Source: Planosporangium mesophilum (GTDB lineage Bacteria; Actinomycetota; Actinomycetes; Mycobacteriales; Micromonosporaceae). Taken from it: a stretch of 64,000 bases of DNA. Of the stretch, positions 1 through 9,388 are shown piece by piece; within the stretch, counting starts at the first letter, position 1; each line of letters begins with the position of its first letter. A program made the position numbers and the translations under genes. The stretch lies in NCBI RefSeq assembly GCF_016863255.1, contig NZ_BOON01000016.1, positions 1 through 64,000 of the forward strand. Direction: 5' to 3'. Under the pieces are notes generated by a model, which worked only from the letters and a program-made list of their open reading frames with translations, was not told the origin of the DNA and made no database searches.

Positions 1-3
1 GGC

Positions 4-87
4 ATGAGCGAGCGTAGCGAGCGAACCGGTTGGTTCAGTGGGCTTAGGCCTCACGTCGGGATCGAGCGAAGCGAGGTCTCGGCGTGA
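4..87 (+). CDS. 27-residue mini-ORF, MSERSER...ERSEV module
   Basis: An ATG at 4 opens a 27-codon frame ending in TGA at 85-87. That stop shares GTGA with the mraY start. The bases before the ATG (GGC-ATGA) suggest its own start overlaps the stop of the upstream gene, presumably murF, which lies outside the window. The peptide begins [10 protein letters not shown] and ends ERSEVSA. A second 27-codon frame at 42740-42823 aligns without gaps, with 16 of 27 residues identical, and it too sits exactly between a stop and a start codon. The DNA is built from AGCGAGCG-type units at both ends. It is either a translated coupling peptide or a nucleotide repeat that happens to stay open. No function is known to me. 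Confidence 0.5.
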   Translation: MSERSERTGWFSGLRPHVGIERSEVSA

Positions 88-1211
88 GGGCTGTCATCGT
101 CGCGGCCTTCGCGGCGTTCATCCTGTCGATCCTGCTCACCCCGATCGCCATCAAGGTCTTCACGAAGCTGCGGGCCGACCAGCCGATCCGGTCGGAGGGG
201 CCGGTCCCGCCGCACCTGGCCAAGAAGGGCACCCCGACGATGGGCGGGGTGGCGTTCATCCTCGCCACCCTCCTCGCGTACCTCGCCGGGCACCTCGTGC
301 TGAGCACGCTGCCCGACGTGCAGCTCCGGCTGACCCCGGCCGGGCCCACGGCCACCGGCATCGTGCTGCTCGGCCTGTTCCTCTGTACCGGTGCGCTGGG
401 CTTTCTCGACGACTACCTGAAGGTCAGCAAGAAGAACAGCCTGGGCCTCAACAAGCGGGGCAAGCTCATCGGCCAGGCGCTGGTCGGCGCCGTCTTCGGC
501 GTGATCGCGCTGTACTTCCCGAACAAGGCCGGCGGGACGGTCGGCAGCACGTACCTGTCGTTCGTCAAGGAGATCTACTGGCTGGAGATCGGCAAGGTCG
601 GCGCCGTCCTGCTGTTCGTCTTCGTGGTCATGTCGATGTCCAACGCGGTCAACCTCACCGACGGCCTCGACGGCCTGGCCACCGGCGCGTCGGTGATGGT
701 GATCGGGGCGTACGCGCTCATCGGCTTCTGGCAGTACCGGCACTGGGAGGCCGACAAGGCGTACTCGGTCGGCGCGGCGTACTCCTACAACGTCCGTGAC
801 CCGCTGGAGGTCGCGATCATCGCGGCCGCGGCAGCGGGGGCGCTGGCCGGATTCCTGTGGTGGAACACGTCCCCGGCCCGGATCTTCATGGGTGACACGG
901 GCGCGCTCGCGCTCGGCTCGTTGATCGCGGGCCTGGCGTACGCGACCAACACCGTGCTGCTGGTCCCGATCCTGGGCCTGCTCTTCCTCATCATCGTGAT
1001 CACCTGGGTGATGCAGATCGGCTCGTTCCGGATGACCGGGCGCCGGATCTTCCGGATGGTGCCGTTGCAGCACCACTTCGAACTGGCCGGCTGGAGCGAG
1101 GTCAACATCGTCGTCCGGTTCTGGATCATCGCGGGGCTCGGGGTGGCGATCGGCATCGGCCTGTTCTACGCCGACTTCCTGCGGGTGGTGACCAAGGGAG
1201 TGTCGGGATGA
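84..1211 (+). CDS. mraY: phospho-N-acetylmuramoyl-pentapeptide-transferase MraY
   Basis: Integral membrane enzyme that transfers phospho-MurNAc-pentapeptide from UDP to undecaprenyl phosphate, making lipid I on the inner face of the membrane. The 375 residues are of normal family length, with about ten hydrophobic segments. Family landmarks are visible: [11 protein letters not shown] near residues 107-118 (the Asp-Asp pair), [12 protein letters not shown] near 189-200, and the C-terminal PLQHHFEL near 327 (the HHFE motif). The GTG at 84 is chosen because it overlaps the preceding mini-ORF stop as GTGA and the N-terminus matches the family. The stop overlaps the murD start as ATGA, so the pair is translationally coupled. 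Confidence 0.98.
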   Translation: MRAVIVAAFAAFILSILLTPIAIKVFTKLRADQPIRSEGPVPPHLAKKGTPTMGGVAFILATLLAYLAGHLVLSTLPDVQLRLTPAGPTATGIVLLGLFLCTGALGFLDDYLKVSKKNSLGLNKRGKLIGQALVGAVFGVIALYFPNKAGGTVGSTYLSFVKEIYWLEIGKVGAVLLFVFVVMSMSNAVNLTDGLDGLATGASVMVIGAYALIGFWQYRHWEADKAYSVGAAYSYNVRDPLEVAIIAAAAAGALAGFLWWNTSPARIFMGDTGALALGSLIAGLAYATNTVLLVPILGLLFLIIVITWVMQIGSFRMTGRRIFRMVPLQHHFELAGWSEVNIVVRFWIIAGLGVAIGIGLFYADFLRVVTKGVSG

Positions 1212-2572
1212 GCGGGACCGGGTACGCGGGGCGTCGGGTCCTCGTCGCCGGTGCCGGCGTGGCCGGCGCCGCGGCGGCGCGCGCGCTGCTCGCCGCGGGC
1301 GCCGAGGTGACCGTGGTCGACCGGGCCGACGGCCCGGCGCTGGAGGAGCTGCGGGCGGCGGGCGCGAAGACCGCCGTCGGGGACGGCACGGACCTCGTCG
1401 GCGCCGTCACCGACGTCGTGGTCTCGCCGGGCTTCCCGCCCCACCACCCGCTCGCCGTCACGGCGCTCGCCGCCGGGCTCGAGGTGTACAGCGAGCCCGA
1501 GCTGGCCTGGCGGCTGCGTGGTCCGGACGCGCCGGCCTGGCTGGCCGTCACCGGGACCAACGGCAAGACCACCACGACGACGATGCTCGCGTCGATCCTC
1601 GCCGCCGCCGGGCTGCGGACCGCCGCGCTCGGCAACATCGGCGAGCCGCTGGTGTTCGCCGCCACCGGGTACGACGTGCTCGCCGTCGAGCTGTCCAGCC
1701 AGCAGCTGCACTGGTCGTCGACGCTGGCACCGCAGGCCGGCGCGATCCTCAACCTCGCCGACGACCACCTCGACTGGCACGGCGACTTCGACGCGTACGC
1801 GGGGGCCAAGGCCGCGATCTGGCGCTCGGCGGCCGCCGACGGCGTCGCGGTGGGCAACCTGGACGATCCCCGCGTGGCGGCGGCGCTGTCCCGGGTACCG
1901 GGCCGCACCGTGGGCTTCACGCTGGGCGAGCCGGGGCCGGGCCGGCTCGGGGTGGTGGACGGGGTTCTCGTCCACGACGGCGTCGAACTGGTCGCGGCCG
2001 ACCTGGTGAAGCCGCCGGGCGCGCACAACGTGGCCAACGCGCTCGCCGCCGCGGCGCTCGCCCGCTCGTACGGGGTGGCGGCGTCGGCGGTGCGCGACGG
2101 GCTCGCCGGGTACACCCCGCAGGCGCACCGCAACGCCCACGTCGCCACGGTCGGCGGGGTGGCGTACGTCGATGACAGCAAGGCCACCAACCCGCACGCC
2201 GCGCTGGCCGCGCTGGCCGCGTACCCGAGGGTGGTCTGGATCGCGGGCGGCCAGCTCAAGGGCGTCGACGTGTCCGACCTGGTACGCGCGGTCGCGGACC
2301 GGCTCGCCGGCGTGGTGCTGCTCGGCGTCGACCGGGCCGAGGTGGCCGCGGCGCTGGCGCGACACGCGCCCGACGTCCCCACCGTCGAGGTCGCCAGGAC
2401 CGATGATGGGGCGATGACCGAGGTCGTAGGCGCCGCCGCGCGGTTGGCCACGACCGGCGATACGGTCCTGTTGTCCCCGGCGGCGGCGTCGCGGGACATG
2501 TACGTCAGCTACGCCGAGCGGGGGCGCGCGTTCGCCGCGGCGGTGCGGGCCCTGGCCGGCTCCGGTACCTGA
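1208..2572 (+). CDS. murD: UDP-N-acetylmuramoylalanine--D-glutamate ligase MurD
   Basis: Cytoplasmic ATP-dependent Mur ligase that adds D-glutamate to UDP-MurNAc-L-Ala. An N-terminal Rossmann-type segment ([12 protein letters not shown]) is followed by the Mur ligase P-loop [10 protein letters not shown] near residues 114-123. The central domain carries [10 protein letters not shown], and a C-terminal ligase domain has GGQLKGVD and the [10 protein letters not shown] segment. At 454 residues it is of usual length. The ATG overlaps the mraY stop (ATGA), as expected within the dcw operon. Product and start are clear. Confidence 0.97.
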   Translation: MSGTGYAGRRVLVAGAGVAGAAAARALLAAGAEVTVVDRADGPALEELRAAGAKTAVGDGTDLVGAVTDVVVSPGFPPHHPLAVTALAAGLEVYSEPELAWRLRGPDAPAWLAVTGTNGKTTTTTMLASILAAAGLRTAALGNIGEPLVFAATGYDVLAVELSSQQLHWSSTLAPQAGAILNLADDHLDWHGDFDAYAGAKAAIWRSAAADGVAVGNLDDPRVAAALSRVPGRTVGFTLGEPGPGRLGVVDGVLVHDGVELVAADLVKPPGAHNVANALAAAALARSYGVAASAVRDGLAGYTPQAHRNAHVATVGGVAYVDDSKATNPHAALAALAAYPRVVWIAGGQLKGVDVSDLVRAVADRLAGVVLLGVDRAEVAAALARHAPDVPTVEVARTDDGAMTEVVGAAARLATTGDTVLLSPAAASRDMYVSYAERGRAFAAAVRALAGSGT

Positions 2573-2611
2573 CAGCCGGCGTGGCGGGACAATCGGGGCC
2601 GAGGGGGTGGC

Positions 2612-4060
2612 GTGAAGACCGACACGACCGTTGAGGACAGGGACCCTCCCGCCGCGCCCACGTCCGCGCCGACGGCGGCCGCCCGGCCGGCAGCCGGGCC
2701 GGCGGCGGTGCTGCGCGGACTGCTCGACCGCCCGCTGGCTTCGTACTACCTGCTGCTGGCCAGCGTCGGGCTGCTGCTGATCTTCGGCCTGGTGATGGTG
2801 TTCAGCGCGACCAGCGTCGAGAGCTTCAGGCAGAGCGGCAGCGCGTACACCTCGCTGATCAGGCAGGCGTCCTCGGCGGTGGTCGGGCTGATCGGCTTCT
2901 GGATCTGCCAGCGGCTGCCGATGCGCACCTACCGGGCGGTGAGCCGGGTCGTGATCATCGGCTGCCTCGTGCTGGTGGTCGTCACCGACATCCTGGCGTT
3001 CCTGACCGCCCTGAACACCCCGCCGCACTCGGATCCGATAGCGGTGCACGTCGGTCCGCTGCACGCCGTGGAGCTGTGGCTGTACATCGGCGGTTTCCAG
3101 TTGCAGCCGTCCGAGTTGGCCAAGCTCGGGCTGGTGCTGTGGGCCTCCGACGTGCTCGTCCGCAAGGGTACGAAGATCGCGAACTGGCGGGAGCTGATCA
3201 ACCCCCTGCTCCCGGTCGCGCTGATGCTGTTCGGACTCGTGGGCTACGGCGACTTCGGCAGCATGACGTGCCTGTTCCTGCTGTTCCTCGGCGTGCTCTG
3301 GGCAGCCGGGGCGCCCAAACGGGTCTTCGTGGCGCTGCTGGGCGCCGCCGCGCTGGGGATGACCCTGCTGATCTCGATGGCCAGCTACCGCGCGGCCCGG
3401 CTCACCGTGTTCCTCGACCCCGAGCACGCCGACCGCGACAACGGCGGGTACCAGTTCTTCCAGGGCCTGTACGCCATCGCCAACGGCGGCTGGTTCGGCG
3501 TCGGTCTCGGGCAGGGCAAGTTCAAGTGGGGGCTGCTGCCCAACGGGCACAACGACAGCATCTTCGCGGTGATCGGCGAGGAGCTGGGCGTCGTCGGCTG
3601 TGTGGTCCTGGTGACCCTGTTCTCGGTGCTCGCCTACACTGGGCTGCGCATCGCCGGCCGTGTCGAACACCCGTTCCGCAGGCTCGTCGCCGCCGGCATC
3701 ACCTGCTGGATCGTCGGACAGGCGATGATCAATATCGGTGGCGTCATCGGCATCATGCCGATGACCGGTGTGCCGCTGCCGTTCATCTCCGACGGTGGAA
3801 CGGCCCTGGTCGTCGTGCTCTCCGCGGCGGGCATCCTGACCTCGTTCGCCCGCGCCGAGCCAGACGCCGCGCGAGCCCTGCACGCCCGCCCGCCGCGTCC
3901 GTGGGTACAGCTAGTGTGGGCGCCGTTGCCACCGTTGCCGGGCCGTCGGGGCGCCGACGGGACGGGCGGGGGCGGCAGGCGTGGCGCCGGCGGACCGGGC
4001 GCCGCGGGGGCAGGCCTCGACAGCGGTGGACGAGACATGGGCGGCGGCCGGGACCGCTAG
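2612..4060 (+). CDS. ftsW: septal peptidoglycan glycosyltransferase FtsW
   Basis: SEDS-family polytopic protein that polymerises lipid II at the division septum together with a class B PBP. The 482 residues have a Pro/Ala-rich cytoplasmic N-tail of about 45 residues, roughly ten membrane helices, and the family motif PFISDGGTA near residues 390-398. Residues beyond about 430 form a Gly/Arg/Pro-rich low-complexity tail, longer than in most FtsW proteins. The GTG start at 2612 follows a purine-rich GAGGGGG. The position between murD and murG separates it from RodA. Confidence 0.95.
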   Translation: MKTDTTVEDRDPPAAPTSAPTAAARPAAGPAAVLRGLLDRPLASYYLLLASVGLLLIFGLVMVFSATSVESFRQSGSAYTSLIRQASSAVVGLIGFWICQRLPMRTYRAVSRVVIIGCLVLVVVTDILAFLTALNTPPHSDPIAVHVGPLHAVELWLYIGGFQLQPSELAKLGLVLWASDVLVRKGTKIANWRELINPLLPVALMLFGLVGYGDFGSMTCLFLLFLGVLWAAGAPKRVFVALLGAAALGMTLLISMASYRAARLTVFLDPEHADRDNGGYQFFQGLYAIANGGWFGVGLGQGKFKWGLLPNGHNDSIFAVIGEELGVVGCVVLVTLFSVLAYTGLRIAGRVEHPFRRLVAAGITCWIVGQAMINIGGVIGIMPMTGVPLPFISDGGTALVVVLSAAGILTSFARAEPDAARALHARPPRPWVQLVWAPLPPLPGRRGADGTGGGGRRGAGGPGAAGAGLDSGGRDMGGGRDR

Positions 4061-4081
4061 CCGAAGGGGAGGAACGCTCAG

Positions 4082-5212
4082 ATGGCGGTATACGGCGCGG
4101 GCTCCGTACGGTCGGTCGTGCTCGCCGGTGGAGGTACCGGCGGACACATCTATCCCTTGCTCGCGTTCGCCGACTGCCTGCGGCAGCACGATCCGGGACT
4201 GCGTATCACCTGCCTGGGCACGCCGAAGGGGCTGGAGAACGAGCTGATCCCGCCGCGCGGCTACGACCTGCGCAACGTCCCCGCGTACCAGCTTCCGCGC
4301 TCGGTCAACATGAACCTGATGCGCACCCCGGACCGGATGTGGCGGGCCGCCAAGGTGACCCGCGACATCCTCGACGAGGTCTCCGCCGACGTCGTGGTGG
4401 GCTTCGGCGGCTACGTCTCGGTCCCGGCCTACCTCGCGGCGTGGCGGCGCAAGACGCCGATCGTGATCCATGAGGTCAACGTGCCGCCGGGCGTGGCCAA
4501 CCGGATGGGCATGCGCTTCACCCGAGACCTCGCGGTGGGCTTCCCGCACCAGGTCGAGCAGGTGCCGGCGCTGCGCCAGGCGCGGGTGACCGGCGTGCCC
4601 ATGCGGCGGTCGATCACCTCGCTGGACCGCGCCGCCCGCCGCGCCGAGGCCCGTGCGCACTTCGGGCTGCGCCCGGACCTGCCCACGCTGTTCGTGTTCG
4701 GCGCCTCCCAGGGAGCCCGGTCGATCAACCTGGCGATGGCCGGCGCGGCGAAGGCGATCACCGCGGCGGGCGTACAGGTGCTGCACATCATCGGCGCGCG
4801 CAACGAGCCGGTCGAGATCCCGCCGGACCTGCCGGTGCCGTACGTCACCGTCAAGTTCCTGTCGGAGATGGAGCTGGGGTACGCGGCCGGCGACCTGGCC
4901 CTGTGCCGGGGTGGTGCGATCACCTGCGCGGAGACCGCGGCCGTCGGTATGCCCGCAGTCTACGTACCGCTACCCTACGGAAACGGCGAGCAGCGCCGTA
5001 ACGCGTTGCCGATCGTCGACGCCGGGGGTGGCCTGATCGTCGACGACGGCGACCTGACGCCGGACTGGATCGAGCGGACGATTGTCCCGTTGGCCCGCGA
5101 CCACGCGCGCCTGGACACGATGAGCAGGGCCGCCGCGGCGTACGGACGCCGCGACGGCGACGAGGCGCTACGCGCCTTCATGTACGAAGTGGTGGGGGGG
5201 ATGGGTCGGTGA
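4082..5212 (+). CDS. murG: UDP-GlcNAc--lipid I N-acetylglucosaminyltransferase MurG
   Basis: Peripheral membrane GT-B glycosyltransferase (family 28) converting lipid I to lipid II. The N-terminal glycine-rich loop GGGTGGHIYPLLAF lies at about residues 15-28. The C-terminal donor-binding region has FGASQGARSIN and RGGAITCAETAAVGMPAVYVPLP. At 376 residues it is of normal length. The ATG at 4082 has a strong GGGGAGGA about eight bases upstream. The stop overlaps the murC GTG as GTGA. Confidence 0.97.
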   Translation: MAVYGAGSVRSVVLAGGGTGGHIYPLLAFADCLRQHDPGLRITCLGTPKGLENELIPPRGYDLRNVPAYQLPRSVNMNLMRTPDRMWRAAKVTRDILDEVSADVVVGFGGYVSVPAYLAAWRRKTPIVIHEVNVPPGVANRMGMRFTRDLAVGFPHQVEQVPALRQARVTGVPMRRSITSLDRAARRAEARAHFGLRPDLPTLFVFGASQGARSINLAMAGAAKAITAAGVQVLHIIGARNEPVEIPPDLPVPYVTVKFLSEMELGYAAGDLALCRGGAITCAETAAVGMPAVYVPLPYGNGEQRRNALPIVDAGGGLIVDDGDLTPDWIERTIVPLARDHARLDTMSRAAAAYGRRDGDEALRAFMYEVVGGMGR

Positions 5213-6690
5213 ACACGGCCAAGCCAGATCAGCTCGCCGAGCTGACGGCGGAGGACCTGGGGAAGGTGCACCTCATCGGGGTCGGTGGGGTGGGCATGAG
5301 TGGACTGGCCCGGCTGCTGCTCACCCGGGGTATCCCGGTGTCCGGCAGCGAGCTGCGCGAGTGGCCTTCGCTGGCCGGCCTGCGGGCGCTCGGCGGGACC
5401 ATCCACATGCAGCACGAGCCGTCCAATCTGGACGGCGTGGACACGGTGGTCTACTCGACCGCGATCGCGCAGGACCATCTGGAACTGGTCGAGGCCCGCG
5501 CGCGGGGACTGCGCGTCCTGCACCGGTCGGAGGCCCTCGCCGCGGCGATGGCCGGCCGGCGCTCGATCGCGGTGGCGGGTACCCACGGCAAGACGACGAC
5601 CACCTCGATGGCGACGCAGATCCTGCAGCACGCCGGGCTGGACCCGTCGTTCTTCATCGGCGGTGAGATCTCCGAGACCGGCTCGAACGGGCACCACGGC
5701 AGCGGCGAGTACTTCGTGGCCGAGGCGGACGAGAGCGACCGGTCGTTCCTGGTGTACCGCCCGCACGTGGGGATCGTCACCAACATCGACGCCGACCACC
5801 TCAACAACTACGGCGACCTGGCCGGCCTGGAGGACGGGTTCGTCGAGTTCTGCGGGCGGGTGGACCCGGAGGGGTTCGTCGTCACCTGCGCCGACGACCC
5901 GGGCGCGCGGCGGATGGCCGAACGGGTCCGGGCCGAGGGCATCCGGGTGTACACGTACGGCGAGGCCGAGGACGCCGACCTGCGCATGACCGAGGTCGTC
6001 TCCTCGGTGAACGGCGTGCGGTACATGGCATCGCTCGACGGTGAGTCGCTGGGCGAGATCTCGCTGCGGGTGCCCGGCCGGGTGCTCGGGCTCAACTCGG
6101 CGGCGACCGTGCTCACCGCGCTGCGGCTGGGCGTCGGGATCGAGCCGATCGTCGAGGCGCTCGGCGCGTTCTCCGGCGTGCGGCGCCGGTTCGAGCTCAA
6201 GGGCATCGTCGCCGGCGTGCGGGTGTACGACGAGTACGCCTACCACCCGACGTCGATGACGGCGGCGATGAACACGCTGCGCGAGATCGCCGGCGACGGC
6301 CGCCTGATCGTGGTCTTCCAGCCCTACCGGGTGTACCGCACCCGGGACCACCAGACCGAGATCGCGGCGGCGCTGGCGATCGGCGACGAGGCGATCGTGC
6401 TCGAGGTGTTCGGGCCCGGTGAGGTCCGGGAGCCGGGGGAGGGCGGCGTCGCGCTGACGGCCGAGATCGACCTGCCCGAGGACCGGAAGATCTTCGTACC
6501 GAACTGGGACGACGTGCCGGCCGAGGTGGCCCGGCGGGCGCGGGAGGGCGACGTCGTGGTGACGATGGGCGCGCCGCCGATCTCGCTCATGGGCGACGAA
6601 CTCCTCGCCGCGCTGGAGGAGTCGATCGGGTCCACGGGCAACGGGTCCACGGGCAACGGGTACGTGGCGCGCCACGCCCGCGCCGAGTAG
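5209..6690 (+). CDS. murC: UDP-N-acetylmuramate--L-alanine ligase MurC
   Basis: Cytoplasmic Mur ligase adding the first amino acid, L-Ala, to UDP-MurNAc. It has the Rossmann start HLIGVGGVGMSGLARLL and the ATP loop GTHGKTTTTS near residues 123-132. ADESDRSFL and NIDADHLNNYG follow in the central domain, then the ligase C-domain with YDEYAYHP. The 493 residues fit the family. The last 20 residues contain a perfect in-frame duplication encoding STGNG twice (about 6628-6659), which looks like recent slippage in a non-conserved tail. The GTG start is coupled to murG. No murB lies between murC and ftsQ. Confidence 0.97.
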   Translation: MNTAKPDQLAELTAEDLGKVHLIGVGGVGMSGLARLLLTRGIPVSGSELREWPSLAGLRALGGTIHMQHEPSNLDGVDTVVYSTAIAQDHLELVEARARGLRVLHRSEALAAAMAGRRSIAVAGTHGKTTTTSMATQILQHAGLDPSFFIGGEISETGSNGHHGSGEYFVAEADESDRSFLVYRPHVGIVTNIDADHLNNYGDLAGLEDGFVEFCGRVDPEGFVVTCADDPGARRMAERVRAEGIRVYTYGEAEDADLRMTEVVSSVNGVRYMASLDGESLGEISLRVPGRVLGLNSAATVLTALRLGVGIEPIVEALGAFSGVRRRFELKGIVAGVRVYDEYAYHPTSMTAAMNTLREIAGDGRLIVVFQPYRVYRTRDHQTEIAAALAIGDEAIVLEVFGPGEVREPGEGGVALTAEIDLPEDRKIFVPNWDDVPAEVARRAREGDVVVTMGAPPISLMGDELLAALEESIGSTGNGSTGNGYVARHARAE

Positions 6691-6697
6691 GGGCGCG

Positions 6698-7462
6698 GTG
6701 GGTCCGACGTCCGGCCGGTGGCGGCTGGTCCGGGCGCGTCGTGAGGCGGTACCGACGTCGGTACGCCGGTTCTCCGAACGGGCCCGCCGGCGCCGGCTGC
6801 GTGCGGCGGTGCCGTGGCTGGTCGGGCTCGGCGTCCTCGCGCTCCTGGCCGCCCTCGGTGGCGTCGGCTACGCCACGCCGGTGCTCGGCGTGACCGACAT
6901 CCGGGTGACCGGCGCGCGGCTGGTCACCGCCGACCAGGTACGGGCGGCCGCCCGGGTGGCGCCCGGCACGCCGCTGGTGCGCGTGGACACCGGCGCGGTG
7001 GCGCGCCGGGTGGGTGGACTGCCCGCGGTCGACCGGGCGACGGTCAGCCGGTCCTGGCCGCATGCGCTCGTGGTACGCGTGGTCGAGCGCACCCCGCTGG
7101 CGGTCGTGCCGGCCGGCGACGGGTACGTGGTGATCGACCGTACCGGGACGGTGTTCGACCGGGCGGCGCAGCCGCCGGCCGGGCTGCCCGTGATCAAGCT
7201 GCGTACCCCCGGCCGGGGCGACCCGGCCACCCGGGCCGCGCTGACCGTGCTCGCCGTCCTGCCGTCCCAACTGCGTGACCCGATGGCGGTCCTGGTCGCG
7301 GACGCGCCCGCCCGCATCCGGCTGGAGCTTAGCGACGGCCGGCAGATCGTGTGGGGGGACTCGACCCAGAACGACGAGAAGGCCCGGGTGGCGATCCTGA
7401 TGCTGTCCGGACCCCAGAAGGTGACGGACGTGAGCGCGCCGTCCGTGGTGACCACCCGCTGA
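6698..7462 (+). CDS. ftsQ: cell division protein FtsQ
   Basis: Bitopic divisome protein linking early and late division proteins. The 254 residues show a basic cytoplasmic N-tail, one membrane helix near residues 35-58 (VPWLVGLGVLALLAALGGVG), and an extracytoplasmic POTRA segment starting at VLGVTDIRVTGARLVTADQV. An FtsQ-type domain follows (VVRVVERTPLAVV). Sequence identity to other FtsQ is usually low, so the dcw position just before ftsZ is important support. The GTG at 6698 lies seven bases after the murC stop. Its TGA overlaps the next ATG (TGATG). Confidence 0.93.
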   Translation: MGPTSGRWRLVRARREAVPTSVRRFSERARRRRLRAAVPWLVGLGVLALLAALGGVGYATPVLGVTDIRVTGARLVTADQVRAAARVAPGTPLVRVDTGAVARRVGGLPAVDRATVSRSWPHALVVRVVERTPLAVVPAGDGYVVIDRTGTVFDRAAQPPAGLPVIKLRTPGRGDPATRAALTVLAVLPSQLRDPMAVLVADAPARIRLELSDGRQIVWGDSTQNDEKARVAILMLSGPQKVTDVSAPSVVTTR

Positions 7463-7971
7463 TGGAGGATGCCGTGCAGAGGCTCGACCCGCCGTTCACC
7501 GGCGACGAGCGCAGCCTGCTGGAGAGCTGGCTGGACTACCACCGGACCACCGTGCAGGTGAAGTGCGCCGGGCTGGCCGAGGCCGACGCCTGGCGCACCC
7601 CGTTGCCGTCGTCTCCGGCCATGTCGCCGGCCGGGCTGGTGCTGCACCTGTACTGGGTGGAGCGCAACTGGTTCGAACGGATCCTCACCGGCGTGGACGT
7701 ACCGCTGCCGTGGCTGGTGGAGCGGGACGCCGAGTTCGCCCGGTCCGGTACGGAGTCGCTCGACGGGGTGCTCAAGCGCTACGCCGAGCAGTGTGAGAGG
7801 TCGCGGGAACTGGCCGCCGGCCGGGGCCTCGACGACACCGGGTACCACCCGAAGCTGGGGGTGGACATCTCGCTGCGCTGGATCTACCTGCACATGATCG
7901 AGGAGACGGCCCGGCACAATGGCCATTTCGACGCCATGCGGGAGCTCATCGACGGTACTGTCGGTGAATAG
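7462..7971 (+). CDS. DinB/DUF664-type metal-binding protein
   Basis: The 169-residue four-helix-bundle protein resembles the DUF664/DinB superfamily, whose actinobacterial members include mycothiol-dependent transferases. Likely metal-ligand histidines lie in VLHLYWVERNWF (about residue 57) and in LHMIEETARHNGHFD near the C-terminus, the usual spacing for this fold. It is inserted between ftsQ and ftsZ and is coupled to ftsQ by a TGATG overlap. A GTG nine bases downstream is an alternative start. The substrate is unknown. A strong hairpin follows, so transcription from the mur-ftsQ operon probably ends here. Confidence 0.8.
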   Translation: MEDAVQRLDPPFTGDERSLLESWLDYHRTTVQVKCAGLAEADAWRTPLPSSPAMSPAGLVLHLYWVERNWFERILTGVDVPLPWLVERDAEFARSGTESLDGVLKRYAEQCERSRELAAGRGLDDTGYHPKLGVDISLRWIYLHMIEETARHNGHFDAMRELIDGTVGE

Positions 7972-7984
7972 CCGCTCCTCTCGT

Positions 7985-8042
7985 CGATCGAGGAGAAATG
8001 GCGGCCGTGAAAGGTGTCCGGTCGGCCATTTCTCGTCGATCG
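7985..8042 (+). terminator. long inverted repeat between DinB gene and ftsZ
   Basis: Arms at 7985-8002 and 8025-8042 are complementary over 18 bases with a single mismatch, around a 22-base loop. No clear U-tract follows, so termination is inferred from stem strength and from the position between the mur-ftsQ block and the ftsZ promoter region. Confidence 0.6.
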
Positions 8043-8131
8043 GCGGTGTCACGGACAAGTGACCCGGCGACACGCCGACGCCGGTCCTTGGATCAAACGA
8101 GGTCGGCACATACCTTTCCACCAGGCATTAG

Positions 8132-8284
8132 TTGACATAACTATAAGCCTCTAGTAAAGGGTGAGGGTTTGCCGAACCCTTGCTCCGTCTGCACGAAGCG
8201 GACGCCGACCGCGAGGGGCCGCACCCGATGCGGACACCCGCACCGGACCGGTGCTCGACGATTCTCGAAGGAAAGGCACGTCCG
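8132..8284 (+). promoter_or_regulatory. ftsZ promoter/leader region
   Basis: The roughly 240 bases before ftsZ are AT-rich for this genome. They contain a perfect -35-like TTGACA at 8132-8137, then TATAAG (8142) and CTCTAGTAAAGG (8149-8160). An inverted repeat AGGGTT-N5-AACCCT follows at about 8164-8180, so ftsZ seems to have its own promoter and a structured leader. The -10 assignment is uncertain. The ribosome-binding site is the GAAGGAAAGG run ending near 8277. Confidence 0.55.
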
Positions 8285-9388
8285 ATGACACATCCGCACA
8301 ACTACCTGGCGGTCATCAAGGTCGTCGGCATCGGTGGCGGCGGCGTCAACGCAGTCAACCGCATGATCGAGGTCGGGCTCAAGGGCGTCGAGTTCATCGC
8401 GATCAACACGGACGCGCAGGCGCTGCTGATGAGCGACGCCGACGTGAAGCTCGATGTCGGACGTGAGCTGACGCGGGGTCTCGGCGCAGGTGCCCAGCCC
8501 GAGGTCGGCAAGAACGCCGCCGAGGACCACCGCGACGAGATCGAGGAGGTGCTCAAGGGCGCCGACATGGTCTTCGTGACCTGTGGTGAGGGCGGCGGCA
8601 CCGGCACCGGCGGCGCGCCCGTGGTGGCCAACATCGCCCGCAAGATCGGCGCGCTGACCATCGGCGTGGTGACCCGGCCCTTCTCCTTCGAGGGCAAGCG
8701 GCGGCAGGTGCAGGCCGAGACCGGCATTGAAGAGCTGCGCAATCAGTGCGACACGCTCATCGTGATCCCGAACGACCGGCTGCTGGCCCTCGGCGACCGC
8801 GGCATCAGCATGATGGACGCCTTCCGCCAGGCCGACCAGGTGCTGCTCTCCGGTGTACAGGGCATCACCGACCTGATCACCACGCCGGGCCTGATCAACC
8901 TGGACTTCGCCGACGTCAAGAGCGTCATGAGCGGTGCCGGCAGCGCGCTGATGGGCATCGGCAGCGCCCGGGGCGACAACCGGGCGGTCGAGGCGGCCGA
9001 GGCGGCTATCTCCAGCCCGCTGCTGGAGCAGAGCATGGACGGCGCGCGGGGCGTGCTGCTGTCCATCGCGGGCGGCTCCGACCTGGGCCTGTTCGAGATC
9101 AATGACGCGGCGCAGCTGGTCACCGACGCGGCGCACCCTGACGCCAACATCATCTTCGGTGCCGTGATCGACGACGCGCTCGGTGACGAGGTGCGGGTCA
9201 CGGTCATCGCGGCGGGCTTCGACGGCGGTGCCCCGGCGTACAAGCCGGCCGAGCCGCCGCGCAAGGCGCCCACGCCGGTCGAGCCGGCGAGCCCGAACCC
9301 GACGGCGCGCCAGGCGCCCCCGGCGACACCCCGGCGCGTGCTCTTCGACGACGTTGACGTGCCCGACTTCCTCAAGAACGGCGCGTGA
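8285..9388 (+). CDS. ftsZ: cell division GTPase FtsZ
   Basis: Tubulin-like GTPase forming the Z-ring. The 367 residues begin [23 protein letters not shown] and carry the tubulin signature [10 protein letters not shown] near residues 103-112. The T7-loop region and a Pro/Ala-rich linker follow. The C-terminal tail VPDFLKNGA corresponds to the conserved peptide that binds SepF. The ATG at 8285 is preferred over upstream in-frame codons because of conservation and the GGAAAGG Shine-Dalgarno. Its stop overlaps the next GTG (GTGA). Confidence 0.98.
   Translation: MTHPHNYLAVIKVVGIGGGGVNAVNRMIEVGLKGVEFIAINTDAQALLMSDADVKLDVGRELTRGLGAGAQPEVGKNAAEDHRDEIEEVLKGADMVFVTCGEGGGTGTGGAPVVANIARKIGALTIGVVTRPFSFEGKRRQVQAETGIEELRNQCDTLIVIPNDRLLALGDRGISMMDAFRQADQVLLSGVQGITDLITTPGLINLDFADVKSVMSGAGSALMGIGSARGDNRAVEAAEAAISSPLLEQSMDGARGVLLSIAGGSDLGLFEINDAAQLVTDAAHPDANIIFGAVIDDALGDEVRVTVIAAGFDGGAPAYKPAEPPRKAPTPVEPASPNPTARQAPPATPRRVLFDDVDVPDFLKNGA

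Noticed and set aside
1166-3883. A 905-codon minus-strand frame across murD and ftsW
   Set aside because: Same mirror effect of high GC3; both plus-strand genes are intact and conserved.
6628-6659. Duplicated 15-base unit at the end of murC as a mobile or regulatory repeat
   Set aside because: Only two in-frame copies in a non-conserved protein tail; simple slippage explains it.
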